NCBI RefSeq assembly: GCF_009647605.1
Contig: NZ_WJIF01000003.1
Span: 186,001-250,000 of the forward strand
Origin: Agromyces agglutinans
Lineage (GTDB): Bacteria > Actinomycetota > Actinomycetes > Actinomycetales > Microbacteriaceae
Length of the DNA stretch: 64,000 nt
Direction of reading: 5' to 3'
Below are positions 52,141 through 60,384 of the stretch, in pieces. The translations under genes and the position numbers were made by a program. The notes below the pieces were generated by a model. That model searched no databases and was not told the DNA's origin. It saw nothing but the letters and a program-made list of their open reading frames with translations. The first letter of the stretch is position 1; each line of letters starts with the position of its first letter.

Positions 52141-53103
52141 TCAGCCCTTGAGCCCGCTCGAGGCCACCCCGTCGATGATCTTCCGCTGCGCGAGGAAGAA
52201 CACGATGATCATCGGCAGCGTCGTGATGACGCTCGCGGTCACGATGATCTCCCAGTGCCATTCGCCGCCGAACCCGTATGCGTCGACCAGCGACTTCAGG
52301 CCCCTGGGCACCGTGAAGGTGTCGGAGTCGCGCAGGTAGATCAGCGCACGCATGAGGTCGGTCCAGACCGCCTGCACTTCGAAGATGAACGTCACCGCGA
52401 GCACGGGCTTCGAGAGCGGCAGCGCGACCCGCCAGAACACCCCGAACTGGGATGCCCCGTCGACGCGCGCGGCGTCGAACAGGTCGCGCGGCAGGCCCAG
52501 CATGAACTGGCGCATGAGGAAGATGTAGAAGGCGCTGCCGAACAGGTTTCCCGCCCACAGGGGCGTGAGCGTGCCGACCTGCCCCAGCGCGTTCCAGATC
52601 AGGAACGTCGGGATCATGGTGACCGCACCGGGCAGCATCATCGTGGCCAGCACGAGGCCGAAGAGCGCGTTCCGGCCGCGGAACCGGAAGTACGAGAACC
52701 CCCACGCGACCATCGCGCTCGAGAACGTGACCGTCGTCGCGGCGAGCACCGTCACGATCACGGTGTTCAGCAGCCACAGTGCGAGCGGCGCCTCCTGCCA
52801 GACCGACACGTAGTTGTCGAGGGTGAACGTCTCGGGGATGAGCCGATTGTCGAAGACCTCGCCGCGCGGCTTGAACGAGGCGCTGACGAGCCAGACGAAC
52901 GGGTAGATGAACACCACCCCGAGCACCGTCAGGGCGATCCAGGCGAACACCTGCCCGACGACGCGCCGGCGGCGGCGGCTCGGCAGGCGGCCGGTCTCGG
53001 TCGCCGGCTCGGCGGCGGATGCCGCGGCGACGGGGCGAGCCGCGACCACGGGCGCCGGCGCGGGGGCCACGCCCGAGCTGGCGTTCACGTCGAGGCCGCT
53101 CAT
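52141..53103 (-). CDS. Carbohydrate ABC transporter permease (MalG type), system 2
   Basis: Permease of a second CUT1-type importer, 320 residues: Ala/Pro-rich cytoplasmic tail (about 1-45), then six membrane helices. The EAA loop is DLFDAARVDGASQFGVFWRVALPLSKP. Its ATG shares one base with the stop of the upstream permease. The binding protein gene heads this operon; no ATPase or enzyme gene is included. Confidence 0.9.
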   Translation of the reverse strand: MSGLDVNASSGVAPAPAPVVAARPVAAASAAEPATETGRLPSRRRRRVVGQVFAWIALTVLGVVFIYPFVWLVSASFKPRGEVFDNRLIPETFTLDNYVSVWQEAPLALWLLNTVIVTVLAATTVTFSSAMVAWGFSYFRFRGRNALFGLVLATMMLPGAVTMIPTFLIWNALGQVGTLTPLWAGNLFGSAFYIFLMRQFMLGLPRDLFDAARVDGASQFGVFWRVALPLSKPVLAVTFIFEVQAVWTDLMRALIYLRDSDTFTVPRGLKSLVDAYGFGGEWHWEIIVTASVITTLPMIIVFFLAQRKIIDGVASSGLKG

Positions 53104-54089
53104 CAGCGGTCCCCCTCGTAGTAGACGAGGCGTTTCGACACGATCAGCTGCACCGCCGTGACGGCCATGATGATCGCGAACAGCAGCCACGCGAGCGCGG
53201 AGGCGTACCCCATGTTCAGGAACTCGAACGCCTGCTGGAACAGGTAGATGACGTAGAACAGCGCGGCGTCGTTGCTGTACGTCGTATTGCCCGCGCCGAA
53301 GAACGCGGTGTACGCCTCGTCGAAGGTCTGGAAGCCCGCGATGGTGTTGACCACGATGATGAAGAACAGCGCGGGGCTGATCATCGGGAGCGTCACGCTC
53401 CAGGCGCTGCGCCAGAAGCCGGCGCCGTCGAGGCGGGCCGACTCGTAGAGGGTCTCGGGCACGTTGCGCAGTGCCGCCAGCAGGATGATGACGGATGCCC
53501 CGACGGTCCACAGCGACATGAAGACGAGGCCGGGCTTCACCCAAGCCGGGTCGGTGGTCCACGCGGGGCCGTCGATGCCGAACCATCCGAGCACGGTGTT
53601 GACGAGCCCGTTCTGCCCGTTGAACAGCAGCAGGAACAGCACGCCGACGGCGACGGGCGGGGTCATCTTGGGCAGGAAGAACACCGTGCGGAAGAAACCC
53701 GACGCCCGGCCGGCGCGGTCGAGCAACAGCGCGAGCAGCAGTGAGACGACCACGTACAGCGGCACCTGCATGAGCGTGAACAGGGCCGTGTTGCCGAGCG
53801 CGAGCAGCACCTTCTCGTCGGACGCGAGCTTCGCGTAGTTCTCGAGGCCGACGAACTCGGGGGTGTTGATCACGTCGTAGTCGGTCAGCGAGAGGTACGC
53901 GCTGTAGATCATCGGCCACGCGGTGAACACGACGAAGCCGACGATCCAGGGGCTGAGGAAGAGCAGGGCGGGCCGGGCCTCCCGCCAGGCGCTGCCGCGT
54001 CGATGCGAGGGGATGCCTCGGCCCCGGCCCTGCGGATCGCGTCGGCCGGGTGTGGCGGCGGTGCCGCGCTCGGTGGCCGCCGCGGTCAT
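53103..54089 (-). CDS. Carbohydrate ABC transporter permease (MalF type), system 2
   Basis: 328-residue permease with six membrane helices and EAA loop TLYESARLDGAGFWRSAWSVTLPMISP. The ATG at 54089 shares one base with the binding-protein stop, and the far longer open frame upstream is a shadow of that gene. It works with the permease at 52141. Confidence 0.9.
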   Translation of the reverse strand: MTAAATERGTAATPGRRDPQGRGRGIPSHRRGSAWREARPALLFLSPWIVGFVVFTAWPMIYSAYLSLTDYDVINTPEFVGLENYAKLASDEKVLLALGNTALFTLMQVPLYVVVSLLLALLLDRAGRASGFFRTVFFLPKMTPPVAVGVLFLLLFNGQNGLVNTVLGWFGIDGPAWTTDPAWVKPGLVFMSLWTVGASVIILLAALRNVPETLYESARLDGAGFWRSAWSVTLPMISPALFFIIVVNTIAGFQTFDEAYTAFFGAGNTTYSNDAALFYVIYLFQQAFEFLNMGYASALAWLLFAIIMAVTAVQLIVSKRLVYYEGDR

Positions 54090-55468
54090 CAATCGCCCCC
54101 GCCGTCGATCTCGGCCCACCCCTCGTCGAGGGCCTGCTGGGCGGTCTCCTGCGCCTCGGCGAGCGCCTCCTCGGGCGTCGCCTCGCCGTTGAGCACCGAG
54201 TTGACCGCGTTCTGCATCGCGTCCTCGAACTCGGCGTCGGCCGGGTTCGCCGGCAGCGCGACGGTGTGGTCGTTCGCCTCGTACATGGCGGTCACGCCGC
54301 TGTCCCACGGCTCGCCGCCCGAGGTGACCATCTCGCGGATCGCCTCGTCGGCGACGGTGTTGCCGGTGAGGATGCCGGTGAACGGCTTGCCCTCGGCCTC
54401 GCGCGCCGACAGGCGCGCGTCGGCCGCGGCCTGCCACGCGTCGAGCGAGGTCATCACGCGGGCCCAGCGGCACGCGGCCTCGGGGTTGTCGGCCCCCGAC
54501 GGGATGGCCCACGCCGAGCCGCCGGCGAACGCGATCGGCTCGCCGTCGGTGCCGCGCACGCTGTCGAACGCCATCGGCGCGTCGGGCGAGACGTCGTTCA
54601 GCACGTTGAGGTACCACTGCTCCATCGGCATGGCGCCGAGCGTGCTCGTCGCGAACTGGTTGCCCTCGCCGAAGAAGTCGGCGGAGTCGCGGAACGCCTT
54701 CACCGCGGCGAACCCGCCCTGGTCGTCGTAGATGCCGACCGCCCAGGTGAGCGCCTCGATCGCCTCGGGCGAGTCGAGCTGGGCGGTGCGGCCGTCCTCG
54801 GAGATCGGCGAGCCGCCCGCGCCGGCGACCCAGAGCGGCAGGAACTCCGGCAGCTTCGAGTCGACGCCGATGACCGAGACCTTGCCGCCGTCGACCTTGG
54901 CGAGCTTGCGGTTCGCCTCGGTCATCGCCGCGCGGTCCGAGCCGTTGACATCCTCGATGGCGACGCCGGCCGCCTGCAGCAGGTCGGCGTTCGCCATGGT
55001 GATCTGCACCTGGTTGAACTCGGGGATGCCGTACACCTCGTCTTCGAGGGTCACCTGGTCGACCGCGGACTCCACGAACTGGTCCATCTCGATGCCCTCG
55101 CCGTCGATGCACTGCTCGAGGGGCACGACCGCACCGCGCGCGGCGAGCGAGCCGATCTGGTCGCGGTCGGCGTACAGCAGCGACGGCGGCTCGCCGGTCG
55201 CCACGGCGGAGAGGAACTGCTGGATGTCGAGGTCGCCCTCGATGAGCTCGACCTCGACGCCCTCGAGCTCGGCCTCGGCCAGGTCGATCCGGGCCTGTGC
55301 CACCTCGTCCACTGCGGAGAACCCCATGATCGAGAGTTCGCCCTCCACGGCGGCTTCGGCGTCGTAGTCGGCGTCGGCGCCGGCTCCACCGCCGGTGCCG
55401 ACCGCGCATCCGGCCAACAGCATCGCGGCGGCCCCGACGAGACCCGCGGTACGGAGTGTGCGATTCAT
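54089..55468 (-). CDS. Sugar-binding lipoprotein of ABC importer, system 2
   Basis: Extracellular solute-binding protein family 1, 459 residues, with lipobox LAGC after a short signal peptide and a Gly/Ala/Asp linker. The mature region carries YGIPEFNQVQITMANADLL, GGSPISEDGRTAQLDSPEA and MPMEQWYLN landmarks typical of the family. The ATG at 55468 follows GGGA and agrees with a compact signal peptide. It heads a three-gene importer operon. The ligand is unknown. Confidence 0.9.
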   Translation of the reverse strand: MNRTLRTAGLVGAAAMLLAGCAVGTGGGAGADADYDAEAAVEGELSIMGFSAVDEVAQARIDLAEAELEGVEVELIEGDLDIQQFLSAVATGEPPSLLYADRDQIGSLAARGAVVPLEQCIDGEGIEMDQFVESAVDQVTLEDEVYGIPEFNQVQITMANADLLQAAGVAIEDVNGSDRAAMTEANRKLAKVDGGKVSVIGVDSKLPEFLPLWVAGAGGSPISEDGRTAQLDSPEAIEALTWAVGIYDDQGGFAAVKAFRDSADFFGEGNQFATSTLGAMPMEQWYLNVLNDVSPDAPMAFDSVRGTDGEPIAFAGGSAWAIPSGADNPEAACRWARVMTSLDAWQAAADARLSAREAEGKPFTGILTGNTVADEAIREMVTSGGEPWDSGVTAMYEANDHTVALPANPADAEFEDAMQNAVNSVLNGEATPEEALAEAQETAQQALDEGWAEIDGGGD

Positions 55469-55547
55469 GGCGTCCCTGCTTCCTCGGGCCCCCGGCCCGG
55501 CATGCGTCACGGTAGGTCGGCCGTGGGCCGGCAGGCAGGGGCTTGAC

Positions 55548-55559
55548 AGAAGCGCTTCT
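55548..55559. promoter_or_regulatory. LacI-type palindromic operator
   Basis: AGAAGCGCTTCT is a perfect 12-bp palindrome with a central CG, the pattern of LacI-family operators. It lies 80 nt upstream of the system 2 binding-protein gene. On the plus strand it directly follows a TTGACA hexamer. Confidence 0.6.
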
Positions 55560-55598
55560 CCGAGAGGATCCGCACGCGGATCGGCGGGCGTTCCGGGC

Positions 55599-55604
55599 TA
55601 CGAT
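55599..55604 (+). promoter_or_regulatory. -10 box of DUF7882-like gene 1
   Basis: TACGAT ends 6 nt before the ATG at 55611. Confidence 0.5.
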
Positions 55605-55610
55605 TCCGGC

Positions 55611-55931
55611 ATGGGCAAGCTCATCTACAACTCCTCCAACCGCGAACTCGAGATCGAGGATCGGACGCTCGCCCATCTCCGGGTCGCGATCCTGAACAAG
55701 CTGCGCCGCTCGGAGAGCTTCGCGATGACGTGGGAGCACGGGCTCGAGAACGGCAGCGGTCGCACGACCCTCTGGCTGCACGAGTCGATCCCGCTGCAGT
55801 TCGTGTTCAGCGGCAACCGGCCGCCGGTGCTCAACCGGCTGTGGATCGAGCTCCTGCTGCTGCAGGCGAACAGCACCGCGGGCCTGCAGTACGTGCCGGA
55901 GCCCGAGGAGACCGCCGAGTTCGAGGACTGA
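55611..55931 (+). CDS. DUF7882-like small protein, paralog 1
   Basis: 106-residue protein, the most divergent of three paralogs in the last 9 kb. Shared landmarks are IEDRTLAHL, KLRRSESF, TLWLHESIPLQFVF, the WIE-x-L helix and ANSTAGLQYVPE. In my recollection this family is common in Microbacteriaceae and is often mislabelled ATP-dependent DNA ligase, but it has no ligase motif and is far too small. No catalytic residues can be proposed. It stands alone with a leaderless start. Confidence 0.8.
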   Translation: MGKLIYNSSNRELEIEDRTLAHLRVAILNKLRRSESFAMTWEHGLENGSGRTTLWLHESIPLQFVFSGNRPPVLNRLWIELLLLQANSTAGLQYVPEPEETAEFED

Positions 55932-56085
55932 GCGCCGTTCGATCTCCGAGCGCAGTCGCTCGCGCGCGTCGGCGTCCTTCGGTCTAACAGCCGCTCCACG
56001 GGCGCGCAAGGCCCTCGTGATCCACTGGCCCGCCTGCCTACCGTGGCTGCGGCGCACTTCGGCGCCCTGACGGAAGGAATGGATC

Positions 56086-56640
56086 ATGACCACCACCGTG
56101 ACCGCGGACATCGAGGTCGACGTGCCCATCGCCGTCGCCTACGACCAGTGGACCCAGTTCGAGTCGTTCCCCGAGTTCATGCACGGCGTCGAGGAGGTGC
56201 GCCAGGAGGGCGACACCCTGACCCACTGGACCGTCTCGATCGGCGGGGTCCGACGCGAGTTCGACGCCCGGATCACCGACCAGGTGCCCGAGGAGCACGT
56301 GGCCTGGCGCAGCCTCGACGAGGTGACGCACCGGGGTCGCGTCGCGTTCCGTTCGGAGGGCGCCGAGCGCACGCGGGTCGACCTCGAGCTCGAGTGGGAG
56401 CCCGAGAGCCTCGTCGAGAAGGCCGGTGCGGCCCTCCAGATCGACGACCTGCAGGTGCGCCGCGACCTCGAGCGCTTCAAGACGTTCGTCGAGGATCGCG
56501 GCGGTGCGACGGGCGCGTGGCGCGGCGAGGTGCACGGCGGCGTCGAGACGCGTGGTGACGAGGCATCCACTCGGGTGACCGGTGCCGTGCCGCCCACCGG
56601 TGACGGCGCGCTCGGCTCGGATCCCGACCTGCGCGCCTGA
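56086..56640 (+). CDS. SRPBCC (cyclase/dehydrase-like) protein
   Basis: 184-residue protein. The first 140 residues form a START/SRPBCC fold of the polyketide-cyclase/dehydrase type (VDVPIAVAYDQWTQFESFPEFMHGVEEV, later RSLDEVTHRGRVAFRSEG), followed by a disordered Gly/Thr-rich tail. Such proteins are frequent in actinobacterial stress loci; ligand unknown. GGAAGGA lies before the ATG. Confidence 0.86.
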   Translation: MTTTVTADIEVDVPIAVAYDQWTQFESFPEFMHGVEEVRQEGDTLTHWTVSIGGVRREFDARITDQVPEEHVAWRSLDEVTHRGRVAFRSEGAERTRVDLELEWEPESLVEKAGAALQIDDLQVRRDLERFKTFVEDRGGATGAWRGEVHGGVETRGDEASTRVTGAVPPTGDGALGSDPDLRA

Positions 56641-56692
56641 CGGCGACGTGTGACGGCGCGCCCGCGCGCCGCGCGGCCAGGCCGGTTCCGGT

Positions 56693-57049
56693 TCAGCCGG
56701 AGCCGGCCTCGGCGTGCAGTTGCGTGTCGATGCCCGTGATGGGAGCGGTGTCGACGTTCTCGGGGACGAGCTGGATGCCGCCGGTCGAGTTGGCCGAGCG
56801 CATGAGGTCCTCGATCCACTCGCGGCTGAGTTCGGGTCGTTCCGGGTCGTCGAAGACGAATCGGAGCGGGATGCTCTGGTGGATCCAGAGCGTGCTGCGC
56901 CCGCGCGGCTGGCCGTCGGTGTGCTGCCAGGAGAGCGTGAAGCTCTCGCCGCGGCGCAGTTTCGTCACGACCGCCACCTTGAGGTGGGCGAGCGCGCGGT
57001 CTTCGATGCCGATCGGCGTACCCGAGTCGCCGTAGTAGAGCGTCCCCAC
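56693..57049 (-). CDS. DUF7882-like small protein, paralog 2
   Basis: 118-residue protein almost the same as paralog 3 over its first 95 residues (GTLYYGDSGTPIGIEDRALAHLKV..., ESFTLSWQH, RSTLW-x-HQSIPLRFVF, LSREWIEDLMRSANSTGG). The C-terminal 20 residues differ. The GTG start is set by a TATGGT -10 box 6 nt upstream. It is convergent with the SRPBCC gene. Function unknown. Confidence 0.8.
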   Translation of the reverse strand: MGTLYYGDSGTPIGIEDRALAHLKVAVVTKLRRGESFTLSWQHTDGQPRGRSTLWIHQSIPLRFVFDDPERPELSREWIEDLMRSANSTGGIQLVPENVDTAPITGIDTQLHAEAGSG

Positions 57050-57055
57050 GGTTCG

Positions 57056-57061
57056 ACCATA
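57056..57061 (-). promoter_or_regulatory. -10 box of DUF7882-like gene 2
   Basis: TATGGT on the minus strand, 6 nt before the GTG at 57049. Confidence 0.5.
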
Positions 57062-57162
57062 CGCCGATGGCACGTCGGCGGATAGAGCGAAACGACGAAC
57101 GGGCACCCCGGTGGGGTGCCCGTTCATCTCGATGATGAGGCGGTCGGATGCCGCGACGTCGG

Positions 57163-57327
57163 TCAGACCGAGCTGCGGTTGCCGAGGTAGCGCACCAGCC
57201 AGACGATCACGGCGATCACGGCGAGCGCGATGGCGACCCAGATCAGGAAGTTGAGCGTGGGAACCAGTCCACCGGTGATGAGCAGCACGACGGCGGCGAT
57301 GGCGATGATGGCGATGAGGATGTTCAT
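57163..57327 (-). CDS. Small hydrophobic two-helix membrane protein
   Basis: 54-residue protein made almost entirely of two membrane helices (about 2-23 and 27-47), with a short basic tail (RYLGNRS). AGGAG precedes the ATG with good spacing, so translation is credible. Such small hydrophobic proteins are common in actinobacterial stress regions. No further function can be given. Confidence 0.78.
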   Translation of the reverse strand: MNILIAIIAIAAVVLLITGGLVPTLNFLIWVAIALAVIAVIVWLVRYLGNRSSV

Positions 57328-57645
57328 GACGTTCTCCTTCTGGTCCCGCCGTTCGTACGGCGGTGCCGGCCAGGGGGGCCGGGTCTGGGGGCGCTGGTGG
57401 CGCCCCGTTGTGACGAACGTATTGGCTGGCGGCGGGCAGGTGCGCGGGGTTGACCGCGCTCGCCGCGCGGTGGTAGCCGCGCGTGATCGCGCTTCCATTC
57501 CTGCGTTCTCCACGGAGTCCTCCGCATCTTCCGGCGCTCGGCCGAAACCGCGCGACCCGCCCGAGCACCCGCATGTCAACCCGTCGAGGGCGCATACTCC
57601 GCGCGCGTACCGTGACACTCCGTACGACGAGAGGACCGAACCGAC
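57328..57645. other. 318-bp gene-free region between divergent genes
   Basis: Contains the 5' regions of the small hydrophobic gene (minus) and the SDR gene (plus). Hairpins CCGCCGT-TCGT-ACGGCGG (57346-57363) and GGGGCGC-TGGTG-GCGCCCC (57388-57406) lie in the leader of the hydrophobic gene. No ORF of its own. Confidence 0.5.
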
Positions 57646-58530
57646 ATGCACGATGAGCACCTCGTCGACCCGACGACGAAGCACACGACCGACCGGTTCC
57701 CCAAGCAGGAGCAGACCCCGCCCGGGATGACCGACGAGATGCACCCGCAGCCCGACCACGGCGAGCAGAGCTACCGCGGCGCGGCTCGCCTCATCGGGCG
57801 GCGCGCCCTCATCACCGGCGGCGATTCCGGGATCGGCCGCGCCGTCGCCATCGCGTTCGCGCGCGAGGGTGCCGACGTGGCGATCGCGTACCTGCCGGAG
57901 GAGCAGGCGGATGCCGAGGAGACGGCCCGCTGGATCGAGGACGCCGGCCGGATGCCGCTGCTGCTGGCAGGCGACCTGCAGGACGAGTCCTTCTGCCAGG
58001 AACTGGTCGACCGCACGCACTCGAGCCTCGGCGGCCTCGACCTGCTCGTGCTGAACGCCGCGCACCAGCGCAACCGCGGCGGCGTCGGCGAGATCCCGAC
58101 GGCCGACTTCGAACGCGTCATGCGGGTCAACCTGTTCGCGCCGGTGTTCCTCGCCCGAGCGGCCGTGCCCCGCATGGACGCCGGATCCTCGATCATCACC
58201 ACGACGTCCATCCAGGGGTTCGACCCCTCGTCGGCGCTCGTGGACTACGCGATGACGAAGGCCGCCCTCGTGGCCTTCACGAAGGCGCTCGCCGAGGAGC
58301 TCGGCCCCAAAGGCATCCGGGTCAACGCCGTCGCGCCCGGGCCGATCTGGACGCCGCTGATCCCGGCGACCGGCTGGCCCGACAAGCTGCCGGAGTTCGG
58401 GCACAACACGCCGCTCGGGCGTGCCGGCCAGCCCGCCGAGCTGGCCGGGGCGTACGTGTACCTCGCGTCCGAAGCGGCCTCGTACGTCTCGGGTGCCGTG
58501 CTGCCGGTGACCGGCGGTCGTGGGCTCTGA
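57646..58530 (+). CDS. SDR family oxidoreductase, GSP39-like
   Basis: 294-residue NAD(P)-dependent oxidoreductase. The polar N-terminal extension of about 50 residues (with TDRFPKQEQTPPG) is the mark of the Bacillus general stress protein 39/YhdF-like subgroup. Cofactor loop TGGDSGIG, NAAHQ and active site YAMTK are intact, as is the C-terminal PGPIWTPLIP. GAGAGGA precedes the ATG. Substrate unknown; its subgroup and neighbours suggest a stress role. Confidence 0.9.
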   Translation: MHDEHLVDPTTKHTTDRFPKQEQTPPGMTDEMHPQPDHGEQSYRGAARLIGRRALITGGDSGIGRAVAIAFAREGADVAIAYLPEEQADAEETARWIEDAGRMPLLLAGDLQDESFCQELVDRTHSSLGGLDLLVLNAAHQRNRGGVGEIPTADFERVMRVNLFAPVFLARAAVPRMDAGSSIITTTSIQGFDPSSALVDYAMTKAALVAFTKALAEELGPKGIRVNAVAPGPIWTPLIPATGWPDKLPEFGHNTPLGRAGQPAELAGAYVYLASEAASYVSGAVLPVTGGRGL

Positions 58531-58605
58531 TCGACCGAGCGCTGCAGGGCCGGCACCGCAGGGCCGGCACTGCAGGCCCGAAGGGAAGGAAGGAAAGGAA
58601 GGACG

Positions 58606-58872
58606 ATGCCAGGACGCAAGAACGCCTCGTTGAAGGACCCGGAGCTCTACGAGGAGCTCCGCGAGGACGGCGCATCCAAGGAGAAGGCCGCACGCATTTC
58701 GAACGCCGCCGCCAAGCAGGGCCGCAGCTCCGTCGGCCGCAAGGGCGGCAAGTCGGGCGACTACGACGACTGGACCGTGCCGCAGCTCAAGCAGCGCGCG
58801 AAGGAGATCGGCCTGCGCGGCTACAGCGACAAGCGCAAGGGCGAGCTCATCGACGCCCTCCGCAACCACTGA
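58606..58872 (+). CDS. Rho N-terminal/SAP-like domain protein (DUF7218-type)
   Basis: 88-residue basic protein. Residues 1-50 carry the LKDPELYEELREDGASKEKAARISNA pattern (in two blocks) of small plasmid-stabilisation-like stress proteins, and residues 52-88 (WTVPQLKQRAKEIGLRGYSDKRKGELIDALR, two helices) form a Rho_N/SAP-like nucleic-acid-binding element. An AAGGAAGG purine tract precedes the ATG. It is 5 nt upstream of the topoisomerase gene, so the two are probably co-transcribed. Confidence 0.84.
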   Translation: MPGRKNASLKDPELYEELREDGASKEKAARISNAAAKQGRSSVGRKGGKSGDYDDWTVPQLKQRAKEIGLRGYSDKRKGELIDALRNH

Positions 58873-58877
58873 CGCGG

Positions 58878-59870
58878 ATGCCACGACTCAAGCGCGTCGA
58901 ACCGTACGCGTCGCCCGGGTGGCGGCGCGTACGTCGCGGTTCGGGGTTCGCGTACGTGCACGAGGACGGCAGCGCGGCCGGGCGCGCCGAGCGCACCCGG
59001 ATCGCGGAGCTCGCCGTGCCGCCCGCCTGGACCGAGGTGTGGATCGCGGATGCGGCGAACGCGCACATCCTCGCGGTCGGCGTCGACGCCGCCGGGCGTC
59101 GGCAGTACCTGTATCACCCCGCGTGGCGCGAGCGGCAGGACGCCGAGAAGTTCGCGCGGATGACCGAGCTGGTGCGGGCGTTGCCGGCCGCCCGGCGCCT
59201 CGTGGCGCGCGATCTGGCGCTCGACGAGCTGCCGCGCGAGCGGGTGCTCGCGGCCGCGTTCCGCACGCTCGACGCCGGCGGCCTGCGCGTCGGTTCCGAG
59301 GAGTCGCTCGCGACCGCGCGCAGCCGCGGCCTCACCACGCTGCTGGTGCGCAACGCGGCGGCGGATGCCTCGGCCGGGGCCGTCCGGTTCCGGTTCCGCG
59401 CGAAGGGCGGCATCTCGCAGGACCTGCTCGTGCCCGACGCCGAGCTCGCCGTGTTCGTCGAGCAAAATGCCGGGCGCGCGGCATCCGCCCGGCTCTACGC
59501 GTGGCGCGACGGACGCCGATATCGCGCGCTGACGGCATCCGACGTGAACGACGACATCCGCACGCGCACGGGCGGCGAGTTCACCGCGAAGGACTTCCGA
59601 ACGCTGCGCGGCACGCTCGCCGCGGCGACACAGCTCGCCGAGATCGGCACGGAGGCGACGGCGAAGGCGCGGGCGCGCGCCGTGCGCGACGCCGTCGAGG
59701 AGGCGGCCCGCGTGCTCGGCAACACCCCCACGATCGCGCGAGCGAGCTACATCGACCCGCGCGTGATCACGGCGTACGAGGCGGGTCAGGTGATCAGCCG
59801 GCGGGGCGCACCCGAACGCGCCCTGCTCGACCTCGTCGAGCCGAAGGCCGACGTCGAGCCGGACGCCTGA
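58878..59870 (+). CDS. DNA topoisomerase IB
   Basis: Poxvirus-type topoisomerase IB of 330 residues that relaxes supercoils through a 3'-phosphotyrosine link. The catalytic tyrosine is Tyr291 in RASYIDPRVI, with the conserved FTAKDFRTLRGT segment carrying the active-site Arg, and RFRFRAKGG upstream carrying another. The ATG is 5 nt after the Rho_N-like gene. Bacterial members often accompany LigD/Ku in actinobacteria. The gene ends in an 18-bp repeat (ATGCCTGAGCCGAGCCCG) that runs past the stop. Confidence 0.92.
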   Translation: MPRLKRVEPYASPGWRRVRRGSGFAYVHEDGSAAGRAERTRIAELAVPPAWTEVWIADAANAHILAVGVDAAGRRQYLYHPAWRERQDAEKFARMTELVRALPAARRLVARDLALDELPRERVLAAAFRTLDAGGLRVGSEESLATARSRGLTTLLVRNAAADASAGAVRFRFRAKGGISQDLLVPDAELAVFVEQNAGRAASARLYAWRDGRRYRALTASDVNDDIRTRTGGEFTAKDFRTLRGTLAAATQLAEIGTEATAKARARAVRDAVEEAARVLGNTPTIARASYIDPRVITAYEAGQVISRRGAPERALLDLVEPKADVEPDA

Positions 59871-59909
59871 GCCGAGCCCGATGCCTGAGCCGAGCCCGAT
59901 GCCTGAGCC

Positions 59910-60308
59910 TCAGCCGGCCGGAACCGCCACGGGCCCACTGGGAGCATCGTCGCCGGTCGGCTCGCGGTGGCTCACCCGCTGCGTGTCACCGGTCGTGATG
60001 GGCTGCGTGTCGAGGTGGTCCTCGACGAGCTGGATTCCGCCGGTCGAGTTGGCCGAGCGCATGAGGTCCTCGATCCACTCGCGGCTGAGCTCGGGGGTCT
60101 CGGGAGTGTCGAAGACGAACCTGAGCGGGATGCTCTGGTGGACCCAGAGCGTACTGCGACCGCGCGGCTGGTCGTCGGCATGCTGCCAGGAGAGCGTGAA
60201 GCTCTCGCCACGGCGCAGCTTCGTGACGACGGCCACCTTCAGGTGGGCGAGCGCGCGATCCTCGATGCCGATCGGCGTGCCCGAATCGCCGTAGTAAAGG
60301 GTTCCCAT
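59910..60308 (-). CDS. DUF7882-like small protein, paralog 3
   Basis: 132-residue protein nearly the same as paralog 2 in residues 1-95 and divergent in its polar tail of about 35 residues. The nucleotide match in the shared part is high, with mainly third-position differences, so the duplication is fairly recent or kept by conversion. A TACGCT -10 box lies 7 nt before its ATG. It is convergent with topoisomerase IB and sits 76 nt downstream of ligD on the same strand. Confidence 0.8.
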   Translation of the reverse strand: MGTLYYGDSGTPIGIEDRALAHLKVAVVTKLRRGESFTLSWQHADDQPRGRSTLWVHQSIPLRFVFDTPETPELSREWIEDLMRSANSTGGIQLVEDHLDTQPITTGDTQRVSHREPTGDDAPSGPVAVPAG

Positions 60309-60315
60309 GGCACGG

Positions 60316-60321
60316 AGCGTA
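60316..60321 (-). promoter_or_regulatory. -10 box of DUF7882-like gene 3
   Basis: TACGCT on the minus strand, 7 nt before the ATG at 60308. Confidence 0.5.
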
Positions 60322-60384
60322 CCCCCGAACGAGGGCGGAAAGGTATTCCCATCGCAACCACTTGACCCGGCGGCTCGCCGACCG

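Noticed and set aside
55611..55931. ATP-dependent DNA ligase label for the small proteins
   Set aside because: No nucleotidyltransferase motif (KxDG) is present and the proteins are only 106-132 residues. The label probably spread from their proximity to ligD.
53103..56129. One long minus-strand protein of about 1000 residues in the second sugar importer
   Set aside because: It is the permease gene read upstream through the out-of-frame binding-protein gene. The permease starts at 54089, one base into the stop of the binding protein.
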